Shown: piece by piece, positions 26,245 to 36,010 of the stretch
How positions within the stretch are numbered: the stretch's first letter is position 1
Layout of the letters: each line of letters starts with the position of its first letter
Assembly: GCF_000023225.1 (NCBI RefSeq)
Contig: NC_013173.1
Location: 1,180,501-1,244,500 of the forward strand
Direction of reading: 5' to 3'
DNA length: 64,000 nucleotides
DNA from: Desulfomicrobium baculatum DSM 4028
GTDB lineage: Bacteria > Desulfobacterota > Desulfovibrionia > Desulfovibrionales > Desulfomicrobiaceae
The notes under the pieces: generated by a model
Databases searched by the model: none
The model's input: only the letters and a program-made list of their open reading frames with translations
Told to the model about the DNA's origin: nothing
Program-made: the position numbers and the translations under genes

Positions 26245-26604
26245 TCAATTTTCATGCATTGATATTTCTTTCAGAAAATCCTGAGCAGCCTCTTCCAAGG
26301 ATTTAATATTTCTGTTCAAATTATCCACATCATTGTTGTTGCATGCAACTTCCATTTCCTTGGCAAGATGCTGTAAGATATCTGCGCCCATATTCGCAGC
26401 CGCGCCGCGGACACTGTGAGCGTGGAGCGCGGCAGAGGCCATGTCTTTGGCGTTCAGGCTTTTTTTTAATCCCTCTATCCGCAAGGGAAGGTCTTCTAAA
26501 AAATATGTAAGGATTTCCTTTGCCAGATGCTCATCGCCCAGGAACCTTTCAAGCATGGTTTCCTTGTCCCAGATGAGAAAATTTTCGTGCTCAATTTTGT
26601 TCAT
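26245..26604 (-). CDS. HPt (histidine phosphotransfer) protein
   Basis: A 119-residue, mostly helical protein with the phosphotransfer motif HSVRGAAANMGA; His 63 is the expected phospho-acceptor. Such single-domain HPt proteins pass phosphate between a hybrid sensor kinase and a response regulator. No kinase or receiver gene is adjacent. The start codon overlaps by four bases (ATGA) the stop of a leftward open frame at 26601-26873 that has no normal start codon, hinting that the HPt gene was once the second gene of an operon or the end of a larger signalling locus. AAAGG is present upstream. Confidence 0.88.
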   Translation of the reverse strand: MNKIEHENFLIWDKETMLERFLGDEHLAKEILTYFLEDLPLRIEGLKKSLNAKDMASAALHAHSVRGAAANMGADILQHLAKEMEVACNNNDVDNLNRNIKSLEEAAQDFLKEISMHEN

Positions 26605-26873
26605 ATAACGGCCTTTTGTCTTGTGTCGTCATTATTTTGTTGTTGAGTGGCAGCGATTTGCACATCGATCCAAGATGGCATGAGCGGCCCAGAATCAGAG
26701 ATTTCATCTTTTTTAGGAGTAGCTTTATTTTCATTTCCGACCGCAGAGCTGCCTGCGGCAGCGATGCGGCACAGCGGCAGGAATCCGTCGTAATTGTCGA
26801 TGGTATGGTAGCCACGTGTTTTTGAGCAAGATATTTGTATGACAAAATCGCGGTCGCAGAAGAAATATCGGCC
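26601..26873 (-). pseudogene. Possible coding remnant overlapping the HPt gene
   Basis: An open leftward frame of 90 codons that has no ATG, GTG or TTG near its beginning (a TAA lies at 26874-26876). It reads like real protein (RYFFCDRDFVIQISCSKTRG, GFLPLCRIAAAG, PSWIDVQIAATQQQ) and ends with TGA overlapping the HPt ATG as ATGA. Overlap of this kind usually marks cotranslated genes, so this may be the end of a decayed gene. I do not recognise the family. It could also be chance. Confidence 0.35.
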
Positions 26874-27076
26874 TTATTACGGCTTTTGAGGGGAAGAGCA
26901 GGCGGGTGACGCAAGGCATGTAAGACAGAAGTGCCGTTTTTGTCGTGCAAAGTCCGGGCGTTTGGCCCTGGTTGGCGCGAATTCTGCCTAGCGGCGTGGA
27001 AATCTTGGATGTTCGTGGATTCGGTCTCAGCGGCCGGGTGGTTGCGGCCATGGTTATGCGAGAGGGCGACGGTGCA
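26874..27076. other. Intergenic region before the tRNA gene
   Basis: Between the possible remnant and the tRNA-Arg terminator. Open frames here run through the tRNA or lack starts and resemble nothing known. No gene called. Confidence 0.4.
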
Positions 27077-27078
27077 CG

Positions 27079-27116
27079 AAAAAAAAAAGGGTTTGCTGAA
27101 TAATCAGCAAACCCTT
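27079..27116 (-). terminator. tRNA-Arg terminator
   Basis: Stem of 13 bp (plus 27087-27099 and 27104-27116, AAGGGTTTGCTGA with its complement), loop of four bases, then ten T residues on the minus strand (plus 27079-27088). It lies eight bases after the tRNA CCA end. Confidence 0.93.
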
Positions 27117-27123
27117 GATTTTC

Positions 27124-27200
27124 TGGTGCGCCCGGCATGATTCGAACATGCGACCTACTGATTCGTAGTCAGGCACTCTATCCAACTGAGCTACGGGCGC
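27124..27200 (-). tRNA. tRNA-Arg (anticodon ACG)
   Basis: Cloverleaf of 77 bases with encoded CCA: acceptor GCGCCCG pairs with CGGGCGC, D arm GCTCAGTTGGATAGAG, anticodon loop CTACGAA and T arm with GTTCGAATC. Anticodon ACG, normally modified to ICG, reads CGU, CGC and CGA arginine codons. Confidence 0.97.
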
Positions 27201-27213
27201 GTCGAGAAGTCGG

Positions 27214-27242
27214 TTACTATGTACAAGAGGCTTCATCGTCAA
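27214..27242 (-). promoter_or_regulatory. tRNA-Arg promoter
   Basis: Minus-strand -35 TTGACG (plus 27237-27242), 17-base spacer, -10 TAGTAA (plus 27214-27219), 14 bases before the tRNA 5' end. Confidence 0.72.
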
Positions 27243-27398
27243 GCAGTTTTTTCTCAAATTTCATTTTTTTTCATGCGGCCCCCAGCACCCGTTTCAAATG
27301 CTATTTCCCTGCCCCTGCCTTGACAAGACCGGGGGAGTGTCCAACTTGTTTGCTTTATTCACGCGCCGTTGAAGAGCGCACCCAAGAAGGAAGAAATC

Positions 27399-27947
27399 AT
27401 GCAGGAAATGCGCGGAACAACAATTCTGGCGGTCAAGGATGACAAAGGCGTCTCCGTGGCCGGTGACGGACAGGTCACCCTGGGCCAGGCCATCGCCATC
27501 AAGCACGGGGCCCGCAAGGTTCGGCGTCTGTACCGGGATCGCATCGTGTGCGGTTTTGCCGGGTCTACGGCCGACGCCTTTACGCTTTTTGAAAAATTTG
27601 AAGCAAAGCTTGAAGAATTCGGCGGAAACCTGGTCCGCTCCAGCGTCGAGCTGGCCAAGGACTGGAGGAGCGACAAGTATCTGCGCCGTCTGGAGGCCAT
27701 GTTGTTGGTGGCCGACGCCGAGAACATCCTCATGCTCAGCGGCACCGGAGACGTCATCGAGCCCGACGACGGGGTGGCCGCCATCGGCTCCGGCGGGGCC
27801 TACGCCATGTCCGCGGCCCGGGCATTGCGCCGCCATACGGATCTGTCCGCCGAGGATATCGTGCGCAAGTCCATGGCCATCGCCGCCGAGATCTGCGTCT
27901 ACACCAACGACCATATCATCTTTGAAACCGTGACCAGGAACTCCTGA
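27399..27947 (+). CDS. hslV: ATP-dependent protease subunit HslV
   Basis: Peptidase of the HslVU (ClpQY) complex, 182 residues, a proteasome-like N-terminal threonine hydrolase in the cytosol. The catalytic Thr should be Thr 7 in MRGTTILAV after removal of the short leader. Also seen are the GDGQVTLGQ and [14 protein letters not shown] segments of the family. AGAAGGAAG precedes ATG 27399; the frame is open to 27369 but lacks a site there. The stop overlaps the hslU start by one base (TGATG), so the two subunits are translationally coupled. Confidence 0.97.
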   Translation: MQEMRGTTILAVKDDKGVSVAGDGQVTLGQAIAIKHGARKVRRLYRDRIVCGFAGSTADAFTLFEKFEAKLEEFGGNLVRSSVELAKDWRSDKYLRRLEAMLLVADAENILMLSGTGDVIEPDDGVAAIGSGGAYAMSAARALRRHTDLSAEDIVRKSMAIAAEICVYTNDHIIFETVTRNS

Positions 27948-29287
27948 TGAATACCTTGACCCCACGTGAGATCGTGTCCGAACTGGACAAATACATTGTC
28001 GGCCAGACCCAGGCCAAGCGCATGGTGGCCATCGCCCTGAGAAACCGCTGGCGTCGTCGTCAGCTCGATCCCGAGCTGGCCGAGGAGATCGCGCCCAAGA
28101 ACATTCTCATGATCGGCCCCACGGGCGTTGGCAAGACCGAGATCGCCCGCCGCCTGGCGAAACTTGCCGGTTCGCCCTTCATCAAGGTCGAGGCCACCAA
28201 GTTCACCGAAGTGGGCTATGTCGGCCGCGACGTGGAATCCATCATCCGCGACCTGATGGAGATCGGCGTCAACCTGGTCCGCCAGGAAGAAGAGGCCAGC
28301 GTGCGCATCAAGGCCGAGGTTTCGGCCGAAGAGCGCCTGCTGGACCTGCTGCTGCCTACCAAACCCCTGGAGTCGGCCGGAATCGATTATATCGGTCCCG
28401 AATCCCAGGCCGAAGGCTCCACCCGCGAGAAGCTTCGGCAGCTGTGGCGGGCGGGCAAGCTCGACGACCGCATGGTGGAGGTGGAGGTTGCCACCGGGGG
28501 CGGCGTGCAGGTCATGGGCGTTCCGGGCATGGAAGGCATGGAAATGCAGATGCAGGACATGTTCTCCAAGGTCTTTCCCAAGAAAAAGAAGACCAAGAAG
28601 GTGGCGGTGAAGAGCGCCTACGATATCCTCATCCAGTCCGAATGCGAGCGCCTCATCGATATGGACAAGGTGCACGAGACCGCCCGCGAAAGGGTGCAGG
28701 AATCAGGCATTGTCTTTCTGGACGAGATCGACAAGATCTGCGGCGCGAACAGCTCCGGCAAGGCCGACGTATCGCGCGAGGGCGTGCAGCGCGACCTCCT
28801 GCCCATCGTCGAAGGCAGCACCGTCAACACCAAATACGGCATGGTCCGCAGCGATCATATCCTCTTCATTGCCGCCGGGGCGTTCCACATGTCCAAGCCC
28901 TCGGACCTGGTGCCCGAGTTGCAGGGACGCTTCCCCTTGCGCGTGGAGCTTTCGGCCCTGACCAAGGAGGATTTTTACCGCATCCTGACCGAACCCAAAA
29001 ACGCCCTGACCGTGCAGTACAAGGCGCTTCTTGGCACCGAAAAGGTCGAGATCACCTACACCGACGAGGCGCTGCTCGAAATCGCCCGCTTCGCCCAGAA
29101 GATCAACGAAGAGACCGAGAACATCGGCGCGCGCAGGCTCTATACCATCATGGAGAAAATCGTTTCTGACCTGTCCTTCGACGCTCCGGACATGGAACAG
29201 GCCACTGTGACCATCGACAAGGACTATGTGGCCAAGGCCCTGCTAGATGTGCAGGAAGACCGGGATCTTACGCGCTACATCCTGTAG
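27947..29287 (+). CDS. hslU: HslU ATPase, unfoldase of HslVU
   Basis: AAA+ unfoldase of 446 residues that feeds proteins to HslV. Seen: Walker A GPTGVGKT (57-64), the pore-loop region [10 protein letters not shown] (about 88-97), Walker [12 protein letters not shown], the I-domain (about 110-240) and the C-terminal tail DLTRYIL, which inserts into HslV to activate it. Length is normal. Directly coupled to hslV. The 3' side holds a perfect hairpin (29353) without a T run. Confidence 0.97.
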   Translation: MNTLTPREIVSELDKYIVGQTQAKRMVAIALRNRWRRRQLDPELAEEIAPKNILMIGPTGVGKTEIARRLAKLAGSPFIKVEATKFTEVGYVGRDVESIIRDLMEIGVNLVRQEEEASVRIKAEVSAEERLLDLLLPTKPLESAGIDYIGPESQAEGSTREKLRQLWRAGKLDDRMVEVEVATGGGVQVMGVPGMEGMEMQMQDMFSKVFPKKKKTKKVAVKSAYDILIQSECERLIDMDKVHETARERVQESGIVFLDEIDKICGANSSGKADVSREGVQRDLLPIVEGSTVNTKYGMVRSDHILFIAAGAFHMSKPSDLVPELQGRFPLRVELSALTKEDFYRILTEPKNALTVQYKALLGTEKVEITYTDEALLEIARFAQKINEETENIGARRLYTIMEKIVSDLSFDAPDMEQATVTIDKDYVAKALLDVQEDRDLTRYIL

Positions 29288-29352
29288 GCTTTGCCACTTT
29301 GCGCAGCTGAAAAAGGGACGTTTGCTTATTTGCGGGCGTTCCGTTTAACCTC

Positions 29353-29384
29353 GGCGTCATTCCCGCGAAGGCGGGAATGACGCC
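29353..29384. repeat. REP-like perfect hairpin
   Basis: GGCGTCATTCCCGC (29353-29366), loop GAAG, GCGGGAATGACGCC (29371-29384). Same type as the hairpin units inside the element at 20843-20961, so this is a dispersed repeat of the genome. Confidence 0.8.
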
Positions 29385-29421
29385 AGTTGAAGCACACCGG
29401 TTGGATCCTGCACCGCCCCAG

Positions 29422-29593
29422 CGTCCCGGGTTGGTCCGGGGCAGGGTCGCCGACTGTTTGACTGAGCCAGGCATCGTTTGTTGAATCGCTGCCTGGCGTG
29501 CTGGCCGGATTTTTCGTCCTGCCGGCAGCGATTCAACTCTACGAGGCCCGCGATGGAGTTTCGGCGGTCCCTGCCCCGGACCAACCCGGGACG
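29422..29593. repeat. 172-bp nested inverted repeat
   Basis: Outer arms of 25 bases match perfectly: 29422-29446 (begins CGTCCCGGGTTGG) and 29569-29593. They extend inward with few mismatches to CGCCGA (29449-29454) with TCGGCG (29561-29566). An inner perfect 14-bp pair follows: GTTGAATCGCTGCC (29480-29493) with GGCAGCGATTCAAC (29524-29537). No coding frame. It fills the hslU-argB gap. Confidence 0.88.
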
Positions 29594-29748
29594 CGGCCGC
29601 ACAGAGATTCCATCTTTTCGGTTCATTGCCTCGGACCGCAAAACCTCATTCATCATTGTGCTTGAACTTTTCCCCCCGCCTTGCCAAAGTACTCCATCAC
29701 GCCGTCGAGCCGGCATCATTCCCCACCATTCACGTCCACGAGGGAGCC

Positions 29749-30630
29749 ATGTCACAAGAAGCTTTGAGAGCCGCCTTTCTTCTGGAGGCGCTGCCTTATA
29801 TCCGCGAGTTTTACGGCCAGACCATCGTCATAAAATACGGCGGGCACGCCATGAAGGACGAAGCCCTGCGCAAGAGTTTCGCCCTGAACATCCAGCTGCT
29901 GCGCTATATCGGCGTCAACCCGGTCATCGTGCACGGCGGCGGGCCGCAGATCGGGAACATGCTCAAGCAGCTCGGCATTACCTCCGAGTTCCGCCAGGGC
30001 CTGCGCGTCACCGACGAGGCGACCATGGACGTGGTCGAGATGGTGCTGGTGGGCAAGGTCAACAAGGAGATCGTCAACCTCATCAATACCCAGGGCGGGC
30101 GGGCCGTGGGCCTGTCCGGCAAGGACGGGCGCATGATCTGGGCCCAGAAGCTGGAGATGGCCGTGGAGCGCGCCGACGCTCCGCCCGAGATCATCGATCT
30201 GGGCAAGGTCGGCGAGGTCGTGGCCGTGGACACTTCGGTCATCAGTTCCCTGCAGGCCGCCAATTTCATTCCGGTCATCGCCCCGGTGGGCGTGGACGAA
30301 GAGGGCAACACCTACAACATCAACGCCGACTCCGTGGCCAGCGCCGTGGCCGTGGCCGTGGGCGCCAAGAAGCTCATCCTGCTGACCGATGTGCCGGGCG
30401 TGCTGGACAAGAAGGGCGAGCTCATCTCCTCCATGACCCTGCATCAGGCCGTGCATGCCCTGGAGCAGGGTGTTGTCACCGGGGGCATGATCCCCAAGAT
30501 CAAGTGCTGCCTCGAAGCAGTGGACGGCGGCGTGTCCAAGGCCCATATTCTGGATGGAAGGGTGGAAAACGTCATTCTGCTTGAGATGTTCACCCAGGGC
30601 GGCATCGGTTCGGAAATCACGAGCAAATAG
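29749..30630 (+). CDS. argB: Acetylglutamate kinase
   Basis: Phosphorylates N-acetyl-L-glutamate in arginine synthesis (cytosol), 293 residues. Seen: the phosphate-binding start [24 protein letters not shown], the substrate segment [33 protein letters not shown] and the C-terminal ATP-site GGMIPKI. A length near 290 and an N-terminal helix before the kinase core resemble the arginine-inhibited class, but I cannot confirm feedback control. AGGGAG precedes ATG 29749. The frame is open to 29626, but the added residues are low-complexity and belong to the repeat region. Confidence 0.97.
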   Translation: MSQEALRAAFLLEALPYIREFYGQTIVIKYGGHAMKDEALRKSFALNIQLLRYIGVNPVIVHGGGPQIGNMLKQLGITSEFRQGLRVTDEATMDVVEMVLVGKVNKEIVNLINTQGGRAVGLSGKDGRMIWAQKLEMAVERADAPPEIIDLGKVGEVVAVDTSVISSLQAANFIPVIAPVGVDEEGNTYNINADSVASAVAVAVGAKKLILLTDVPGVLDKKGELISSMTLHQAVHALEQGVVTGGMIPKIKCCLEAVDGGVSKAHILDGRVENVILLEMFTQGGIGSEITSK

Positions 30631-30650
30631 TCACGGCTCGCGCCTTCAGG

Positions 30651-30690
30651 AAGCCCGGCCCTCCATGCGTGTGACGGCCGGGCTTTGTTG
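30651..30690 (+). terminator. argB terminator
   Basis: AAGCCCGGCC (30651-30660) pairs with GGCCGGGCTT (30676-30685), then TTGTTG. Confidence 0.82.
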
Positions 30691-30841
30691 CGTCCGGCGG
30701 CATGCTTGAGGAATCTGCGCTGGATTCTTCTTGCCAACATCCCCGGCACTCGGCAAAGCCTTGGAAAGTCATTGCAATCTTGGGGCAAGCCGGGCGTGGG
30801 CAACGCACCGGAGCCTTGCGGCGGCCGGCATGGAGGTGTTT

Positions 30842-33553
30842 GTGCGCATTGTTCTTGGCATCCTGATCCTGCTTTCCTTTCTCGGCGCTCTTGACGACTG
30901 GTGGCGCAGTCCGGTCCTGCTTGTTCTTCCGGTCCTGGGCGTGGTCTGCTTTGTCCTTGCGTCCCGGATTGCCGCGCAGGACAGAAAAATAAGGGAACTG
31001 GAAAAGCTGCTCCGTGCACAATTCCGGGAACAGAAGGCCTCGGCGGACAGCTCTTCCATGGGGGCCGCAGCACATGCCGCTGCGACGACTGCTTCCGCTC
31101 GGAGCGCAAGCGGGCGGCAATTTGCCGCCCCTACCGTTGGTGAGGCCATTTTCGGATGGAACGAAGGGGGGGATTCCGGCGAGAGCTTTGTTTTTTCAGC
31201 CCAGGAAGAGGCCACGCCCGCAGCCCTGTCGCAGTCGGTTCGCGAAGCGAAGCCTGCGGCTTTGGAGTGGATCGCCAGCGCCTGGTCGCAGGCCAGGGAC
31301 TGGATCACCGGCGGAAATCCCGTGGTCAAGGTCGGGCTGGTGGTGCTTTTTTTCGGAGTGTCCTTTTTGCTCAAATACGCTTCCGATCACAGCCTGTTGC
31401 CGGTGGAACTGCGCATGACCGGGGCTGGAATGCTGGGCATCGCGCTGCTGGGTCTGGGCTGGCGACTGCGGCGCAGCAATCCCGTCTATGCCCTGCTGGT
31501 GCAGGGAGGCGGGGTGGGCGTGCTGTACCTGACCATTTTCGCGGCGGCCCGTTTTCTGGAGATGATCCCGCCGCTGTGGGCGCTGATCCTCATGTGCGCG
31601 GTGGTGGTTTTTTCCGGAATTCTGGCCGTGGCGCAGAATGCTGCGGCGCTGGCTGTTTTCGGCGCGGCGGGCGGATTTCTGGCCCCCATCCTGCTGTCCA
31701 CGGGCCAGGGCAGCCATGTGCACCTGTTCGGCTATTACGCGCTTTTGAACCTGGGCGTGCTCGGCATCGCCTGGTACAGAACGTGGCGGGTGCTCAACCT
31801 GCTCGGGTTCGTCTGTACGTTCGGCATCGGGGCCTTGTGGGGCGCCCGGTATTACTCGCCGGAATATTTCCCGACCACCGAGCCCTTCCTGATCCTCTTT
31901 TTCCTCATGTACGGGCTCATCTCCATCCTCTTCGCCCGCGCAAGCAGCGGTTTGGAGCGCATCCGGCTCGACAGCGCCCTGGTCTTCGGCCTGCCTCTGG
32001 CGGCTTTCGGCCTGCAGATGGGGCTGGTTCGGGACATGGAAATGGGCGCGGCCTTCAGCTGTCTGGGGCTGGCGCTGTGGTACATTTTGCCCCTCAAGCT
32101 CTTTTGGAAGAAGAGCGGCTGTCTTGGGCTCCTGGCCGAGGCCCATCTCGCCCTGGGCGTGATTTTTCTCTCCCTGGCCGTGCCCATGGCCCTTGATGCG
32201 TCATGGACCGCTTCCACCTGGGCGCTGGAGGGGGCGGGAATGATCTGGCTTGGGCTGCGGCAAAGACGTCTCATCACCAGAATCTTCGGCTTGCTGTTGC
32301 AGATTGGCGCGGCGCTGGCCTTTGCGGCTTCGCTGTCCCTGTGGTCGTTTAATCTGGACAGTGGACATCTGCTGGCCGGGCTCTTTCTGGGTCTGGGGGG
32401 CTTTTTTTCGAGCTGGATCTACTGGAACATTCCTGAAGCGCGGCTGTCCCGCGAAGAACCGTTGCCGCTGGCCATGGGATTGTGGGGTGCCGCGTGGTGG
32501 TACGGAACCTGGTTTTTTTGGGCCGCGGACCAGGCTCATTCGGAACTGATTTCCCTGGCGGCGATCCTGGCCGCTCTTGGGGTCTGGGCTGCGCTGCACA
32601 GGAAGATCACGTGGCCCATGCCCCGCTATCTTGCGCAGTTCACGGTCGTGCTGCTGCTTTGCTGCGCCATGCTTTGGGACAGACATCCTGGTGCGGACTG
32701 GGGATGGATTGGCTGGCCGCTTGCCTTGCTGGCTCAGTTCGCGATGCTTTTTGCCCTGGATGAAAAGTGGGATGAGCGGGTGCGTGGATGGGTGCATACA
32801 CTGAGCGCGCTCTTGGTCTTCGTGCTGGCCCTGCGTGAAGCGCATTGGCAGGCCTTCCACGTCATAAAAAACGGAAGCTGGGCCGATGCCGCCGCAGCCG
32901 TGACCGGGGTCCTGCTGCTCATCGGCATTGTTTTCCCGCGAGCCGCCTGGCCCCTGCGCCGGCATTTTGTCGCCTATCTTCGCGCCGGGGGCGCCCTGGC
33001 GGCAGTCCTTGCATTGTGGTGGGCCGGAGCCTGTTTCGCCAGCGGCAACCCTCGTCCCTTGCCCTATGTCCCGGTCCTGAACCCCCTTGATCTGACCCAG
33101 GCCCTGGTGCTTGTCACCCTGGCTGTGTGGGCGCGCAAGTCCATGGTGTACGACGTGCTGCGAATCCGCCGTACCGAGCGACTTCTGCCTGGCATTCTGG
33201 CGGCGTGGGCCTTTGTCTGGATGAACGTGGTCGTGGCCAGAACGGTTCATTTTCTGGGCGATGTGCCCTATGCGATAGATTCCATGTTCCGCTCCGACGT
33301 GCTGCAGGCCGCGTATTCGGTGCTCTGGTCCATGGCGGCGGTGGGGGCCATGCTCTTTGGTCGGCGACGCGTCCTGCGACAGCCCTGGCTGGCCGGGGCG
33401 GGGCTGCTGGCGGTTGTGGTCGGCAAGCTTTTTCTGATCGATCTGGACGGGCGCGGCACGGTGGCGCGTATTGTTTCGTTTCTGGGAGTGGGACTGCTCA
33501 TGCTTGTAGTGGGCTATTTTTGTCCGCTGCCGCCCAAGGGGGAGAATTCATGA
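30842..33553 (+). CDS. DUF2339 polytopic membrane protein
   Basis: A 903-residue inner-membrane protein. An N-terminal membrane span (about 2-18) and coiled stretch (DRKIRELEKLLRAQ) with an Ala/Ser-rich linker are followed by a long row of over 20 hydrophobic segments from about residue 160, with the family-like VKVGLVVLFFGVSFLLKYA. DUF2339 proteins are of unknown function. Start: GTG 30842 is preferred because GGAGG lies six bases before it; ATG 30830 is an alternative. It overlaps the next gene by four bases (ATGA), and the DUF2339-DUF3999 pair is a recurring gene neighbourhood. Confidence 0.88.
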   Translation: MRIVLGILILLSFLGALDDWWRSPVLLVLPVLGVVCFVLASRIAAQDRKIRELEKLLRAQFREQKASADSSSMGAAAHAAATTASARSASGRQFAAPTVGEAIFGWNEGGDSGESFVFSAQEEATPAALSQSVREAKPAALEWIASAWSQARDWITGGNPVVKVGLVVLFFGVSFLLKYASDHSLLPVELRMTGAGMLGIALLGLGWRLRRSNPVYALLVQGGGVGVLYLTIFAAARFLEMIPPLWALILMCAVVVFSGILAVAQNAAALAVFGAAGGFLAPILLSTGQGSHVHLFGYYALLNLGVLGIAWYRTWRVLNLLGFVCTFGIGALWGARYYSPEYFPTTEPFLILFFLMYGLISILFARASSGLERIRLDSALVFGLPLAAFGLQMGLVRDMEMGAAFSCLGLALWYILPLKLFWKKSGCLGLLAEAHLALGVIFLSLAVPMALDASWTASTWALEGAGMIWLGLRQRRLITRIFGLLLQIGAALAFAASLSLWSFNLDSGHLLAGLFLGLGGFFSSWIYWNIPEARLSREEPLPLAMGLWGAAWWYGTWFFWAADQAHSELISLAAILAALGVWAALHRKITWPMPRYLAQFTVVLLLCCAMLWDRHPGADWGWIGWPLALLAQFAMLFALDEKWDERVRGWVHTLSALLVFVLALREAHWQAFHVIKNGSWADAAAAVTGVLLLIGIVFPRAAWPLRRHFVAYLRAGGALAAVLALWWAGACFASGNPRPLPYVPVLNPLDLTQALVLVTLAVWARKSMVYDVLRIRRTERLLPGILAAWAFVWMNVVVARTVHFLGDVPYAIDSMFRSDVLQAAYSVLWSMAAVGAMLFGRRRVLRQPWLAGAGLLAVVVGKLFLIDLDGRGTVARIVSFLGVGLLMLVVGYFCPLPPKGENS

Positions 33554-34833
33554 TTTTCATTGTGCTGCTCGCTGTATTAGTGCCTTTTTCCGCCCTGGCC
33601 TCCTCGCCCATGGATTTTGCCCGGGGCTATCTTCTTGAGACGCAGGAGGAGTTTGCCCTGCAACGCCTGGAGCTTCCTTTTGAAGTCTACAACGCCAGCG
33701 TGCGCGCCGATCTTGGAGATCTGCGCGTATTCAACGCCGAGGGCGCCGAGGTGCCCATGCACCTGCGCCGCAGTGAGGCAAGGCCGGTAGCGGCGCAAGA
33801 AGTCCCTCTGCATCTGTTTCGGGTCTCAAGCCGCTCCGAGGGCGGCCAGGATTACGACGTTCGCCTGCAGGTGCGCACCAGTGACCATGGTGCGGTTCTG
33901 GAAACCCGGATGACTTCGCTTCCTGCGGGAACAGATCAAGCCCTGCTGCTCGACGCTTCCGCCGGCACGGAAGCCCTCGCCGCGCTGCGTTTCGAACTGG
34001 GAGCCTCATCGTCAGCCTTTATCCGCGTCGACGTGCGGGGCAGCGACGACCTTTTTTCCTGGCGTACGGTCGGAAGCGGCGTGCTGGCCTTCATGGAACA
34101 CCAGAATGGGCGCATCCTGCAGAACAGGATCATGCTGGATGGCAAGCGCTGGAAATATTATCTTGTGACGGGGCAGGCCGATCTTTCGCTTCTGGAAGCG
34201 GCCTTTGCAGAGAAGATCAGCAGTGATTCAGGCTTGACCCGCCGCTTCGCGCCTTTGCGCGGTGTGCGGGCCGGGGACGGTACGTATGAGTATGTTTTGC
34301 CGCCTGCCTTGCCGGTGGATGTGCTGGACCTGGCGGATGTGGAGAATGCGGTGCTCGGCGTGAAAGTGCTGGTGCCTTCGGGAGACGAATGGCGCAGCAT
34401 CGGGGCGGGGTCGCTTTTTCGTATGAACGTCGACGGCCAGTTGCTGGCCGGTCCGGGTCTTGCGCTGCGCGGACCGCATGAGCGTTTTCGGATTGTGATG
34501 CAGGGTGCGCCGGTGCCTTTGCGCGTCGGGTGGCTGCCCCATGAGCTTGTCTTCATGCCGCAAGGGGCCGGGCCGTTCACGCTGGCCATGGGCAACCCCT
34601 CCATCAAGCGCACCCCGGACATGCTGGCGGCCATGCTTGAGGACAATCAGATCGGGGCAGTGCGGCTGGGCACCGCCACGATCGCTGAGCCGGTGGTCCT
34701 GGGCGGCGAGGAACGGCTGCTGCAGGAACGAAGTTACACCAGGTTTGTGCTGTGGACGGTTCTTGGCCTGGGGGTGATCCTGCTCGGGTTCATGGCATGG
34801 CAGTTGATCGCAGCCCTGGATCACAAAAAGTGA
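33550..34833 (+). CDS. DUF3999 exported, membrane-anchored protein
   Basis: A 427-residue protein with a signal peptide (about 1-18), a large beta-rich periplasmic part and one C-terminal membrane span (about 402-420, FVLWTVLGLGVILLGFMAWQL). Seen: the DUF3999 opening FARGYLLETQEEFALQRLELP and the later WKYYLVTGQ. It is coupled by an ATGA overlap to the DUF2339 gene, so the two probably form one membrane complex whose task is unknown. Its last 50 bases run towards the leftward HDOD gene. Confidence 0.88.
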   Translation: MIFIVLLAVLVPFSALASSPMDFARGYLLETQEEFALQRLELPFEVYNASVRADLGDLRVFNAEGAEVPMHLRRSEARPVAAQEVPLHLFRVSSRSEGGQDYDVRLQVRTSDHGAVLETRMTSLPAGTDQALLLDASAGTEALAALRFELGASSSAFIRVDVRGSDDLFSWRTVGSGVLAFMEHQNGRILQNRIMLDGKRWKYYLVTGQADLSLLEAAFAEKISSDSGLTRRFAPLRGVRAGDGTYEYVLPPALPVDVLDLADVENAVLGVKVLVPSGDEWRSIGAGSLFRMNVDGQLLAGPGLALRGPHERFRIVMQGAPVPLRVGWLPHELVFMPQGAGPFTLAMGNPSIKRTPDMLAAMLEDNQIGAVRLGTATIAEPVVLGGEERLLQERSYTRFVLWTVLGLGVILLGFMAWQLIAALDHKK

Positions 34834-34882
34834 ACGCCGGGCGCTGATCGGCACGGCAACGAAACAAACAGTTTTATCGACC

Positions 34883-36010
34883 TCAGTTCAGGGTCGCCTG
34901 TACCAGGCGCACATTGCTCATCACGTCGTTTATCAGCCCGGGACTCAGCAGAATCTCCCGGGCTTCCTGTTTTGATATGATCTCGCGGAAGCTGGGGTCG
35001 AGTTGATCGAGTTTGCGTACGTCGTCGAGCAGGGAGCCGTTGGGTGAGATGAGTTTGGCCACCTGGTTGGCCAGGAAAAGGACGGTCAGGCTCTTGGCCT
35101 GCTGCCCGTCGCATTCGAGTTGCGAGACAGGCAGCAGCGCGGGAAGGTGATGGCCAAGGACCAGGGTGCGCAGCTGAGCCGGGATGCCCCCGCTTCTGGC
35201 CATGATCTGGGCGGCCTGGATGTGGGTGGCCATGAGACGCTCGTATTCACGGTCCAGGCTTTGGGGATATACTTCATCCTCGTCGGGGTCCTTGACCAGC
35301 AGGATGAGCACCAGCTTGCCGATGTCGTGCATCAGTCCCGCCGTGTACAAGGTGCCGCTGTCGAGATCCTGCCTGGCCCTGGCCATGTACGAGGCGGCAA
35401 TGGCGGTGGAGTTCATATGCTGCCAAATGGCCTTGAACATGCGTTGGTGCTCGGGATTCTTGTATAGTGAATAGGGCATGACGCCAAAGGCGATGAGGTT
35501 TTTCAGATTGTTCAGGCCCAGGATGTTCACTGCGGTGTGGATGGATTTGACATCCGTGGCTACGCGGAAAAACGGGGAATTGATGGTTTTCAGCACGCGA
35601 GAAGAGAGCAGTGGGTCGCGGGTGACCAGATCCCCGAGTTCCTTCATGCTGACGTCGGGGTTGTCGATGGCGGCCAAGGATGAGTGCAGTGTGCCGACCT
35701 TGTCGAAAGCCTTGACCAGATTCGAGATCGCGGTTTGAGCCAGGGCGGATGGCGGTTCGTAGACATGGGTCATCTGGTTGCCGGTGGAGGACTGCGTGCC
35801 GGAGTAGATGTGATCCAAGGCGCGGATTAAGACCGATTCCCATTCATTGAACGCGCTTTGTTCATCGGCGGCCAGATTTATCTTTACGGGATCATGATTC
35901 TCTCCAACAATGGGTTCCAACTGCGGCTTGCGCGAGACATAAAAATACATAAGCGCTGCAAGGGTAAGCAGCGCAGGTATGACAAATATGTATGACATAT
36001 TTTTCCTCAT
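34883..36010 (-). CDS. Membrane-anchored HDOD-domain protein
   Basis: A 375-residue protein: one N-terminal membrane span (about 5-23), a linker, then an HDOD domain (about 90-300) with AGLMHDIGKLVL; the HD pair is present, although HDOD proteins usually lack hydrolase activity. HDOD proteins act in signal transduction, often by protein contacts. The membrane anchor is less common. No partner domain or operon partner is seen; the gene is flanked by a convergent gene on one side and by a divergent AT-rich leader on the other. Confidence 0.88.
   Translation of the reverse strand: MRKNMSYIFVIPALLTLAALMYFYVSRKPQLEPIVGENHDPVKINLAADEQSAFNEWESVLIRALDHIYSGTQSSTGNQMTHVYEPPSALAQTAISNLVKAFDKVGTLHSSLAAIDNPDVSMKELGDLVTRDPLLSSRVLKTINSPFFRVATDVKSIHTAVNILGLNNLKNLIAFGVMPYSLYKNPEHQRMFKAIWQHMNSTAIAASYMARARQDLDSGTLYTAGLMHDIGKLVLILLVKDPDEDEVYPQSLDREYERLMATHIQAAQIMARSGGIPAQLRTLVLGHHLPALLPVSQLECDGQQAKSLTVLFLANQVAKLISPNGSLLDDVRKLDQLDPSFREIISKQEAREILLSPGLINDVMSNVRLVQATLN

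Noticed and set aside
26616..26825. 69-codon plus-strand frame opposite the HPt leader
   Set aside because: No ribosome site, no family; the minus strand has the better, though uncertain, coding signal.
31196..32146. 316-codon minus-strand frame inside the DUF2339 gene
   Set aside because: Shadow frame, rich in Gln, Arg and His; the opposite strand has the clear membrane protein.
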